From Turritopsis dohrnii (taxonomy: Eukaryota > Cnidaria > Hydrozoa > Anthoathecata > Oceaniidae), in the NCBI GenBank assembly GCA_027922465.2, contig BQMF02000383.1:248001-312000 (forward strand): a stretch of 64,000 bases of DNA. The letters run 5' to 3'. A program made the translations under genes and the position numbers. Position 1 is the stretch's first letter. Each line of letters begins with the position of its first letter. Below the pieces are notes generated by a model that worked only from the letters and a program-made list of their open reading frames with translations, searched no databases and was not told where the DNA came from. Of this stretch, positions 34,690 to 45,095 are shown piece after piece.

Positions 34690-36141
34690 TCTTTCTGACT
34701 TAAATTCTGGCGCCAATTACCGAAAGATATAGTAGACATTAAGAAAAGTATTGTGCAAGCTGTTCTCGGGAAGAAAGATGAAAACAACGGAGTTTTTATG
34801 CCCTCAACTTTAAAGGAAGAGTAACCAATATATTTCGTTATTAACAACGTAGACTTTCAGATTGGTAGCCCTGATGGTAAAGGACAACTCCATGGGTCTG
34901 CAACTGCAGTTTATCAAAAAAAAAACATTAACAGGCAACAGGTATGTGGGCTAAATATGCTAATTCTGTAAATAATTCGTATCAGTAATATATGTCTTTT
35001 TATCCATTTAGACAACACCACTACAAACTCAACGCCGACAGAAAGTGGACAAGTTGAAATTAGAAAGGGAGATCTATAAAATTGTTATGATCCATCAAAG
35101 AAGAAAACAACTGGGAATGAACAAAACTATTTTCGCTTTATGGAAAACAACAGCAAAGTCAACATGAATGACATTGCTTGGAGCATATTGAAAACTCCAT
35201 CACTGTCTTTGAGTGTCAAAGTAGCAACATGGGCAGTTAATAGTTCATTCATGGTATCCGCGGCTGTTATTACTACTGTTTCCATGTTGCCTATCATTAA
35301 TTTTATGGCTCCGTAGTATAGTGGTTATCACTCTCGTATTTCATGCGGCAGATCAGGGTTCAATTCCCCTTGCGGCGATTCACCATGCGCGAGTGATTGT
35401 ACCATAGCGCCGAGTCGATTCATACCATGTGAGGTAAATTGGGCAGATGATATACATCGGGTGTTGTAGGAGGTCATCCAGAAGAGCACAGGCCCTTGAT
35501 TGGGTTTGTGTCACTCATGAGAGTGCCAAATACTTCGGAGCCTCCAACCTAAGCCGTGGCCTCTCCTGGAAAGCAGATGCAGTAGCAACTGAGTGAGGCT
35601 AGCCACGTAAAACAATACCAAATAAATAAATAAATAAATAAATAAAATAAAATAAATAAATGGAAGCCCAACAGTATGGGACAATCTGTACACCGCGATG
35701 AAAGAAGCTGAGAAAATCAAGAAGCACACTTGCAAAGATGGAAGCACCGTGATTACATTAGATTTAAAACTCTTCGTCAAAGCCATTATGTTTCAACAAA
35801 TGCCCAACATTCAAAGCAATTTCGTATTCAGAATGGGTGGTCTAAGGCGGTCTAGATCAAACCTTAGATGACGCAGGTATATACGTTTTTTTATCAAACT
35901 TACATTTATATTTAACTCTGACTTTAACGCTAATTTTCGAAATTTGAATGAGACAATTGTAGAACAAACCGTCTGTGGATGTACAACGAGATATAACGCA
36001 AACAGATGCAAGTGCAAAAGGAATGGTGGTCTGAAAAGTGTACGCAATGTGCAAGTGTAAGGATTGTAAGAACTCTAATTCTAGAGATATGATAAACACA
36101 AACGATCACGTCATAGAAGAAAGCGATGAGGAGGAGACCTA
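34690..36141 (+). pseudogene. Relic 2 of the multicopy cnidarian family
   Basis: In order: VDIKKSIVQAVLGKKDENNGVFMP; after a stop, VINNVDFQIGSPDGKGQLHGS-ATAVYQK, matching the family's D-N-x-D-F...DTPDGK...H block; QTQRRQKVDKLK; a SINE insertion (35307-35660); then VWDNLYTAMKEAEKIKK, VITLDLKLFVKAIMFQQMP, NFVFRMGGL, and after a deletion GLDQTLDDAG. Last come a Cys-rich segment (CGCTTRYNANRCKCKRNGG, CKCKDCKN, across frames) and an acidic end (EESDEEET) at 36141. Several stops and frameshifts make it non-functional. It lies inside the inverted-repeat structure at 33950-37420. Confidence 0.6.
35307..35660 (+). mobile_element. tRNA-derived SINE with (AATA)n tail
   Basis: The head GGCTCCGTAGTATAGTGG has an A-box-like segment and GGGTTCAATTCCCC a B box. 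A body of about 240 bp follows, then (AATA)n at 35622-35660. It interrupts the family relic between the VSTMLPIINF-type and VWDNLYTAMKEA segments. This SINE family differs from the one at 3968-4290. Confidence 0.7.
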
Positions 36142-37420
36142 ATTTGATTTTGTATCATGGATAATTAGATTTTCTTTCATTGATACAGTGTGTTTATCAG
36201 CAGCTGTAATACAGGGTGTCTGGAAAAAGGTATATTGTGACATTGAAATTAATGTTATAATGTTACTTATGATGTCTGCATAACGTCTGTATAATGTCTT
36301 TTTTCCCAAACATCAGTCTGTTTGATCTTCGTTTTTTCATTATTCCAAGCATTTCAGAAATAGATAATTTACAGACCAGATCAAAAGTACTCACCTGTAG
36401 ATTATTTGTGCCGTTTATTTTAACAATATGTTCAATTTTCTACTTAAACAAATATGCACATTTTAAGGACCATAATCGGAAACTTTGTTCTGGTCTACAA
36501 ATTAAAACTGTGAAGTCACAACGGTTTGTAACTCTTCAAACAAATTTGATCATTTCAGAAGGATGGAGTTCCATTCCAATAGCTCTTACAATTCGCCAAT
36601 TATTGCATATTCACATACTGGAAAGTGGGGAAATTGATTATTTAACCAGCTCATAACTAATGCTCAACAACAGTAATTTACACGAAACTTTCACAAATGA
36701 TTTCTTTTAATGTATTATACATTTTCACAAAATGTCACTAAAATCTACTGAAACAAACACAAACCAAAATCTAAAAATATGTTCTGGTCTGTAAATTATC
36801 ATTGTCACGTTATCACGGTCTGAAACTTTGCAAGCAGATTCGATTTGAAATCGATTTTACAAGAATAAATTTTAATTAAAAATGTTTGTACGGTTTATGA
36901 GTTATCACATTTTCTGTTTATTTTTTACGTACTGGACATTGGGAAAGTTGACAATTTAAGGACCAGCCCATAATTCATGTTTTAATAACGCAATTTAAAT
37001 GAAACCTTCACAGATGATTTTCCTTAATGACCTTAACAATCTTGCAATTTCTCAATTGCAATTGCGGAAGCGGACGAATTTTACAGACTAAAACCGAAAA
37101 ACATGTTCTGGTCTGTAAATTACCATTTCGACGTTATAAAACCTTGGGACTCTGCAGAAGTATTTCATACTTTCAGGGCAATATGAGAGTAGCATTTAAT
37201 TTAAATATCTATCATGGTTTTTGAATGATGACAATGTTTCTGTTTTTGGGGTCTGTTACATTCTGGTCTGCAAAATGTACATTTTTCCCCAAAAAAATTG
37301 GAAACCATGCTTGTTTTACTCCCTAGTTGATAAACTTTCCAAAAATGGACACTTGTTTCGAACAAAAAAATCGCACGGAACTGTTTTTTATGACAATTCA
37401 GACTGCACTAGTACATGATA

Positions 37421-39372
37421 AAGATATCGATAAACAAGTCTTTTTGTCGTTTTAAAAAAATTCTTAGATTTGTTTTAGGCAATGTGCTATAATTGATATA
37501 TAAGTGAATAGCACATAAGTTAATGAATTAAGAATTCCGAGTGAAACGTCACTCATAATTATGCATTGCATAATTTGATCCAAATTGAAGTACAGGAATA
37601 ATACTGTTCTATTGTGTGGCAAATCATCATTTTTCAAGTTTATTTTCTACAGTCCTTCACAAAAATTATAAGACCTTCTCCCCCCTCTCCAAATGTTGTA
37701 CTGGCCTTCCACATGGTTGTCTTGTTGTATGGTTGTATGGAAGCCATCTGCAACTTTGAATTCTGTGGGAATGAGACTTGACATATGATTTGGAAAGTTT
37801 GCATTTCAAATAATGGTGTCTCAATAGGTTTTGTGAAGGATTGTAGATCTATTTATAGAAATTCCAACCAATGTCATCATCGCTTTTACAGGGTGCTTCA
37901 AAAAAGTTTTTATAAAGTAAATATCCAATTAATTATTAATAAATTCTGTATCAATGGAATCCTTATCTTTTTGTCGCTCTCTTGATGTATTTTTAGTAGG
38001 AAATAGAAAAGTAGAAGAAAAGAAAATCGAAAAAATAAGTTTGGTACAACTCGTTAACTTCTGAACTACGGTAAAATTCTTGTTGCGACTGAGAACCCGC
38101 TATTTGACGAAGCAGAAATTAAATGTCTCTAAACTATGTGTCATAAGAAGTGGTTCTCACTTGCGAACAAAATTGTGGATGATGGATTGATTTGCCTATA
38201 ATGATTTTAAAGTATGTTGTAAGAACATAAAGAAGAAAGCTTAGAATGTCTTTCGAGTTAGTACTGGGTTTTCGAGACTTTTCTTCGTACGGGTTAGGTT
38301 CATTAACGAGAATATCATATTTTTCATGAGAACGTTACACTCGGAGATGAAACCTTCAAGCTAAACTTTATAATTTTGATCCTTAGTAATATCTCATGTT
38401 CATTTATACACCATTTAAATACAAAAATGTCAAACTTCCATGTTGCTTGTTCAGATGTGAAAAAACAAAAAGAATAAAACAAACTTTAATAAAAATTAAA
38501 TTTCCTTCTCGTACCTCTTGATGCCATGATCCACTGTGTTTACATAACTGTGTTTACATAACTGTGTTTACATAACTTTTTTTAAGACGTTTATTTTCAT
38601 CAAGAATATTCTAACTATCAGCAAATTTCTACTTTAATCAAAGTTTCGCTCGAAACACAGCAAACCACAACTAATAAAAAATTAGTCGAAGGGAAATACC
38701 CAGCTTAGGACCGGTACACATCAGATCTTTTCAAAGTAAACAATATAGTGAATAGCACTCTTGTGTTCTATATTTAAAATGTCTCATTAAAACCGATTTT
38801 GCAATAGGCAAAATTTTTTGGAGCAAATACAAAAATGGCCATTTTTCATTTTTTTTATTTCAGGTAGAGAAAAGTAACTTCAAGATTCATCCAGCTTTTA
38901 CAAGATTGATGATGAGATCAGTTCAAACATATTCGTCGATGTGTAAGCCTGTTTAATGAGGTAATACAACATCGATGTTCTTGCATAGTATGATGTTGTT
39001 TTAATAGAAAAGCTATTGAAATGTACTATTGAAATGAGTAGGACGTACCGTGGAGAAGTTGATGGGTACGATCGATCCCCCTTTTGAAACCAGGTGCCCT
39101 TCCTTTAATACTTCCTTCTTTTAGTATATGAAATTAATCATTCTAATAAATTGTTATAGCCCTTTGAATTCTAAACGCAATTAAAAATAGAAATCTCATG
39201 CATTAACTCATTACTCGACTAACTATAATTTTAAAATTCAGTGCCCTTTTTGTTCATAAATTCGACCCTCCCTTTTATTTTTCACGCACCTGACGAGGCA
39301 TCTTAGTGAGAATAGTGACAACAAACATTTTTGTAAAATCCATGAAAGTTGACATGTTGGCAGTAATAATTA
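37421..39372. other. No gene recognised
   Basis: Contains the recurring palindrome at 37557-37575 and a 14-bp direct repeat (ACTGTGTTTACATA, three units) at about 38533-38576. A CAGGGTGCTTCAAAAAAG block near 37888 resembles a transposon terminus, but no partner was found. No exon is supported. Confidence 0.4.
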
Positions 39373-40386
39373 TCTATATATCAATAGCCGATTCTCTGTC
39401 TGTCTGTTTTTTTGTTTGTTTGTTTGTTTGTTTGTAAGTCACGCAGAATGGTAGATTGAGTTGTGAGCGAAATTATTTCTTTTTTTGTGTGCGACGTGAG
39501 TTCGAAACAAATACATTGCAACCCCAATTGAACTTGACTTTTTTTGCTGGTGAACCAACAGGGATAACGTTTTGTTTTTATTATTATTGTTAGTTTTGTA
39601 TTCTACGTTGACTTGGCTTTGAAAACAATACATCAACTAAATACAAAGAAACTAACTGATTAAACAGTTTGGACAAAAAGCAGCCGTGGCAGAACGTGGC
39701 AGCATGTTCGGTTTGCCAGTGTATCCTAATGCTTGCCTGACTGTCTGAGACGGGTGAACTTTTTTTCAATCAAAATGTTTAAAAACCGATAGGTAAAAAA
39801 AAGAGAATCATGAAACAAAATATTTTTTTTTTACTTTTGCCTTAATAGTTGTCTTAATTTTTTTTAATCGATTTCTTTTAATCTATTTTAATCTGATCGA
39901 ACGTTTTTTATTCACTTCATTCATTTAGCACGTGCATTTTATTCTCCTCCCGTGTGATCTTTTGTAAGAGAAACCATTTTTTCACCTACTTCTGACAGCA
40001 CCCATGTTAGAGCGTGTAAAACAAAAGCTAATAATTTGAAAAGTTTTTTCTCTCTGCGTTTTGAGTGAATTGTTAAACTGATATTTGATTGGTTTAAAAT
40101 CGTAAAGAAAAACCACGTGAAGTTTACGTTCAACATGCATTGTGTAAAGCAAGAAAGTCTGCTAACATTTTAAATGCGACAGCGACAATAAACGGCTGAG
40201 TTAAGAACATGCAAGATTTGAAACACCAGGAACGTATTTCTCTTCACGTGCAAACAAGCTTTATTTAGCGATAAAGCCAGAAGCAAAGGAAGTATTATCG
40301 CTGGTTTTAAGTGCAATAATTTGGAGTAGGTGGTGATACAACACAGGCTGAACATGGGCGGCGAGCGACGCCGCCTTTGCGGCTAG
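39373..40386 (+). mobile_element. Helitron family B copy 5, opposite orientation, intact ends
   Basis: The clearest Helitron here: host A, then TCTATATATCAATAGCCG at 39373, and at the far end GGCGGCGAGCGACGCCGCC, TTTGCGG, CTAG ending at 40386, followed by host T. The inner part to about 40080 matches copies 1-4. The last 300 bp before the hairpin (about 40090-40340) differ from them, so the interior has been exchanged or acquired new DNA. No coding. Confidence 0.9.
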
Positions 40387-40408
40387 TATATTATAATTAT
40401 CATAATAG

Positions 40409-40640
40409 ACCTTTCCCGAATTTCTGTTTAAACACCGTGTTATGGCCTAGCTTTCTAAGTTTCGCCTCTTTTTCAAACTCTTAATTACTTCTAATTATTC
40501 CACTGGGGAACTGAAAAAACAAGTAACTATTACTTACTGAGAACATTATGCAATTAGAAAAACAATAAAGAACATAGAAACGAGGCGAAACTTAGAAGCT
40601 AGGCCATAACACGGTGTTTAAACAGAAATTCGGGAAAGGT
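40409..40640. mobile_element. Short MITE with about 58-bp TIRs
   Basis: ACCTTTCCCGAATTTCTG at 40409 is the start of an inverted repeat whose partner ends at 40640 (CAGAAATTCGGGAAAGGT). The arms match for about 58 bp through GTTATGGCCTAGCTT and TTTCGCCTC. TA lies one base outside on both sides. The core is about 115 bp. It sits 23 bp from the 3' end of the preceding Helitron. Confidence 0.8.
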
Positions 40641-42016
40641 GTATTACATAAGCAATTATATTATGCTATGAGCGTAGAAGTTTCTTATAACCCAATCAAA
40701 TTTTGAAGATCTGTCAGGTTGTTTACCTAGGTACGAGGTTTGCCCATTCAACATCAAAATTCAAATTTATACACTCAAAACACTATCAAAACATGCTCTT
40801 AAAAATTGCTATCGCCCTGTGGCTGAAAATATGGGCAAGTGGAAAAATGGTAGTTGTATACGATGATTTTTTCAAGACCTGTAGAATGTGTTCAAAAGCA
40901 GGCAACATAATGAAACTTTGAATGAGCATGTTCATGTTACAAAGATTTTACACAGACAAGAGTTGAGGTAGATCAGAACTAAGAAAATACCGAATCGTTT
41001 GTTAAAGTAACGAACTACGTTGAATCGCATGTTCTTGATCAAAAGGAATTGGTGACACTAAATAGTTTAGTTTAACTCATATTTAACTTTATCAAAATTT
41101 TGGTGTCCCCAAAACAGTGACATTTCACCCAAATGAACCATCAAACATTAAGAAGACACAAATTTGTCACCTTAGCAAACGTGTCCTCTTAAGGTACTAC
41201 TTTTGAGCATGAAATGTAGGTTTTGGCAGATTACAACTTGTGTATAATTGTATAGCTATAAACATTAGGATAGGAGGAAAAACTGGCTTATTATACAATA
41301 TGCTTATGACTCACGATAAAATATCCTTAGTAAAAAAGAATCACTTAATAAAATAAAAGTTAAACTCATCTGGGCAAAGATTGAATTCTGTGAGAGAAGA
41401 TCCTTCAATTTTAAATAACAACTAGGTTCATCAAATTCGTAAAGCCTTTAGGGACTGAAAAATGGATTTTATGGAAAGACCCATCAGAGAACCCTTCAAA
41501 CCAACAGAAAATGTCAGTACGAGTTTCGGCATTTAAAAATTCTCATGAAAAGAATGGATAATCTTTACAAAACTTTATAAATAAACTTTAATAGAGACGT
41601 ATCAAGGTATTCTGTGTCTGGGTAGGTTGATAAGCTTTGTTTGGTGTCTCGAAGGGTGAATATTACTGTTGTTAATGTTTAATGTTGTAAAATCAGTCAA
41701 AATTTATTTGTACTTGTTTTAAGTGTGAAACGGCATCACGCGTATCAATTGCTGTAGATGCAAACTTATGAAAGCAAAGCTTCGGGCTTCCCAGAATATT
41801 CCTTGCCAGCTTCCATTTATATCGCGCTTATTTATTGATTGATTTTTGCCATCTGAAAAAGCGCCTTTTATACATTTTTGCTGGGCGTCGAAAAAGACTT
41901 CCGTCATCATGAAAACTTGCGAATTTTCAACTACCGAACTGCGCATGCTCACAATAAACGCCGCTTAGCAAACAGACGTGATATACGTGTAAAATGCATA
42001 TGTTCGCCATATAAAA
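40641..42016. other. No gene recognised
   Basis: Short frames at 40703-40921 (+) and 41719-41952 (-) show no domain. Ordinary AT-rich sequence precedes the LINE. Confidence 0.4.
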
Positions 42017-43828
42017 ATGTTATCTGCAATGAACTTTTCTGTTAAAAATTTATTTATCATCTACAATCTATCATCTACAAACTCTAAAAATGTGTGGAAA
42101 ATCATACATAGTATTTTACATCCACCGCCAAAACGGAACACGATGAATCCAGACTCATTGAACTCGTTTTTCGCAACTACTGCATCGCGTACCATTGGTA
42201 AAGATCCAATATCTCCAACCGAAACTAAAACTTTTATAGAAACTTTACCGAATGACAATGAGAATAAATTTAAGCTGCATCCAGTCACATATAACCAGGT
42301 AATGAAAGAACTGCGCAATCTTAAAAACGACTGCTCTACTGGTCCTGACGCAATCCCAGTTCGTTCTTTAAAACCCATTGCTGAGTTTATTTGCTCGCCA
42401 TTGACACACATTCTTAACGAATTCATACGCATAAATGAATTCCCACGTGTTTGGAAAACTGCAAGAATCGTACCGATTAATAAAGTGCCAAATCCTACTG
42501 AATTTTCCGATTTTCGACCGATATCAATACTATCATCTTTATCCAAAATATACGAAAAAGTCGTGCTAAAACAACTTTTAGAATTCATCGAGTCAAACAA
42601 TATTTATAAAGAAACTGTAAATGGTTTTCGCAAAGGTTGCAGTACAAGCACCGCACTAATGAAATTGAAGGACGATATAAAACGAGCTATGAAAGCGAAA
42701 GAAGTAACATTAATGATCCTGATCGACTTTTCGAAGGCCTTTGACACCATTTGCCACAATACTCTTGTCAGAAAAATGGCTAACCAAGGGTTTTCATCAG
42801 GCTTTCTGAAGTGGACATTGTCTTATTTATCGGATAGACAGCAGTTTGTGCAAATTGACAGCATAAATTCAAAAATACTACCATCTTTGTTCGGAGTACC
42901 GCAAGGCTCTATCCTTGGACCCATACTGTTCAATCTATACGTCAACGACTTACAGGATGCTTTTGATACCTCAACTATCCAGTATGCAGACGATACAACG
43001 ATTTATAAATCATGCAAACCTGTAAATATTGTGAACACTGAAGATTCTATCAACGAAACATTAAATGCGCTTGATAGATGGGCCGAAAGAAATTCTCTTT
43101 CCGCTAATGCAACTAAGACGAACTTTATGTTGATTTCAACCAAACGCTTGTCCACTATTCATACGCTGAATGAACACAACTCAACAATCAAATTAGGGAG
43201 TACTCCTCTCAACCGTGTAGCAACTTGTTCACTATTGGGACTGACCATCGATGAAAATTTGAAATGGAACGCACAAATCGACAAAACTTTGAAAAAATGT
43301 TACGGGAAATTATCTGTCCTACGAAAGTTAAAAAATTTCACAAGTTTCAAACTTCGAAAACAGCTAATCGAAACATTGATATTTTCCCAAATTGACTATA
43401 ACGATTTTATCATGTCGCTCACAGAGACACAAATGAAAAGATTACAGAAACTTCAAAAAGTAGCATGCAGTTTCGTTATCGGACGTTATGCCAAAATTAA
43501 AGATATTATTAATCTAAAGTGGCTCCCAATAAAGGAACGTCGTGAATATAACCTATTGAAAATAACATACAAGGCTATCTATAATCACAACTGGTCAAGA
43601 TCATGCAAAGTTAATTTACGTGTAAAGCGAAACAATCTGCGAAATCAGGATGAAATTTGTCTTCAACACTCTATCGATGAAACTTTCCAAGAAGAAGCAG
43701 CAAAAGCGTTCAACAGTCTACCAATTAACATTCGTACGGCTGATTCCTTTAACATATTTTCGAGAAATATTAAATCGTATCTATTAGATAAATCCGTTGC
43801 TCGTTTGTCTGATAGTTTATTCTTATAG
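42017..43828 (+). CDS. Reverse transcriptase of a CR1/L2-like non-LTR retrotransposon
   Basis: 603 codons without interruption. Element-derived coding starts near 42070 (SKNVWKIIHSIL); the first residues are probably flanking DNA read by chance. RT blocks in order: TGPDAIPVRSLK, DFRPISILSSLSKIYEK, GFRKGCSTSTAL, ILIDFSKAFDTI with the first catalytic Asp, GVPQGSILGPILFNLYVNDL, the IQYADDTTIY active site, and CSLLGLTIDENLKW, followed by a C-terminal connection ending NSLPINIRTADSF...LLDKSVARL. The layout fits the CR1/L2 group. The upstream endonuclease domain is missing, so the copy is 5'-truncated and probably cannot move alone, but the open RT frame suggests recent insertion. Confidence 0.85.
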   Translation: MLSAMNFSVKNLFIIYNLSSTNSKNVWKIIHSILHPPPKRNTMNPDSLNSFFATTASRTIGKDPISPTETKTFIETLPNDNENKFKLHPVTYNQVMKELRNLKNDCSTGPDAIPVRSLKPIAEFICSPLTHILNEFIRINEFPRVWKTARIVPINKVPNPTEFSDFRPISILSSLSKIYEKVVLKQLLEFIESNNIYKETVNGFRKGCSTSTALMKLKDDIKRAMKAKEVTLMILIDFSKAFDTICHNTLVRKMANQGFSSGFLKWTLSYLSDRQQFVQIDSINSKILPSLFGVPQGSILGPILFNLYVNDLQDAFDTSTIQYADDTTIYKSCKPVNIVNTEDSINETLNALDRWAERNSLSANATKTNFMLISTKRLSTIHTLNEHNSTIKLGSTPLNRVATCSLLGLTIDENLKWNAQIDKTLKKCYGKLSVLRKLKNFTSFKLRKQLIETLIFSQIDYNDFIMSLTETQMKRLQKLQKVACSFVIGRYAKIKDIINLKWLPIKERREYNLLKITYKAIYNHNWSRSCKVNLRVKRNNLRNQDEICLQHSIDETFQEEAAKAFNSLPINIRTADSFNIFSRNIKSYLLDKSVARLSDSLFL

Positions 43829-44269
43829 TTGATTCTCATTGTTTATATTTATTAAGAGTTCTATCTATCATTGTAAATTATTCCCAATTTTCTCTTTTTG
43901 AACTTTTTGAACATACTTTTATGAAGCCATTTTTCATTTTTTTATGGATAGTATTTCATATTCATATCGTTTGGTTTGCGTAGGAATGACCGTTTTGTTG
44001 CCCACCTATATTGCTCTCTTAATTCATTGACCTTGAGGTTGCATCTCTTCTCCAACATGCCATTTTTACCCCTCTAACTTGTTATGCTACTCATTAACTT
44101 TCTTTGTTACTTTCTTTTTTGTTAATAGTTATAATATATTTTAAATTTTAAATTTTATTTAATTAATTATTTAATTAATTAATTAATTAATAATATTTGA
44201 ATTTTCTTTTACAATGTTAACATTTTACGGGTTGAAGAGCCATTGTATATATGGATACCCTGCAATACA

Positions 44270-44302
<33 letters not shown>
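43829..44302 (+). mobile_element. 3' UTR and (TTAC)n tail of the CR1/L2-like LINE
   Basis: Non-coding 3' region of the element ending in about ten TTAC units (44264-44302) rather than poly(A), as is usual for CR1/L2-type LINEs. A (TTAAT)-type microsatellite lies inside it at about 44156-44192. Confidence 0.7.
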
Positions 44303-45095
44303 TACAAAGCTCCTTCACATTGTCAGGTATTAACTACATGTAATTATGCAGATACAAAAACGTTAAAACACATATAAGAAAGTAGCCTTTTATGCGGTAA
44401 CAGTGACATCAAATACAGTATGGAAGCACCCTAGGCCTTCCAATGCTCCAATCACTTAATAACAGTTCTTTGTCAACGTTTAGCGATGATACTTTTCTCA
44501 AATTATGTCTGATGAAAGAACGGAACATAAATGCTTGCGAAGAAAATCTTCAAAAATAAGTTTCTTTGAGTTTTGATGAAACATTTTGTCGTGCTTGCAA
44601 ACTTTAAATGAACTGAACTATTCGAATGAACTACTATGGCAAGTACGCCATACTGTTACCATTTCACACACAGCTCTTACTTGCAGTTATTATTAGCAAT
44701 GTTATGCTTTATAAATGTCCACTGCAACATAAAGAAATTTATACTGCTTATACATATTGTGTAATGCATATATGCGACGCTTCAGATAATAAATTAATAA
44801 TTAATAAAAACTAGTAACTTAGGTCTCATAATTTATACCTAATGAACCCACCATAACGCATCTACCATTATGATTTACAAACTTAATCCAGTTTTAATGC
44901 CATAAGATCAGAAAAATACGGTAAGTATTTTATTTCATGTAGTCGTCAAAATGTTACTCGTATCAAGTTTGGGGTTGAAAAGCTGAAATCGGTACTGAGG
45001 GACGTATGAAAAAGAAAAGATGCATCACCATTAGTGTTTGCTGCGACCTGGCTTATTGTGTGAGAAACTTATCACAAGGAAATCACTCACGTTAT
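44303..45095. other. No gene recognised
   Basis: Intergenic DNA between the LINE and the convergently oriented PAN–EGF–fibrinogen-like gene. A 62-codon frame at 44626-44814 has no recognisable feature. Confidence 0.4.

Larger units (their letters stand above)
33950..37420. mobile_element. Possible large DNA transposon bounded by long inverted repeats
   Basis: Sequence at 34010-34350, inverted, matches 37050-37420. Matching blocks include the CAGACTGCA outer end, TTTCGAACA, AAACCATGCTT, GGGTCTGTTA with ATTCTGG, and TTTTACAGACC/TAAAA-CGAAAA. Between the arms lie a family relic (34690-36141) and a SINE. The right arm is built from units of about 290-320 bp, each with a GTTCTGGTCT(G/A)-AAATTA core at about 36490, 36783 and 37105. 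The arms are imperfect and old. Exact termini and target duplication were not resolved. Confidence 0.5.

Noticed and set aside
36208..36235. CAGGGTGTCTGGAAAAAGG block as a MITE terminus
   Set aside because: Resembles transposon ends, but no inverted partner was found within a plausible distance.
42061..42600. 179-codon minus-strand frame
   Set aside because: Antisense shadow of the LINE reverse transcriptase.
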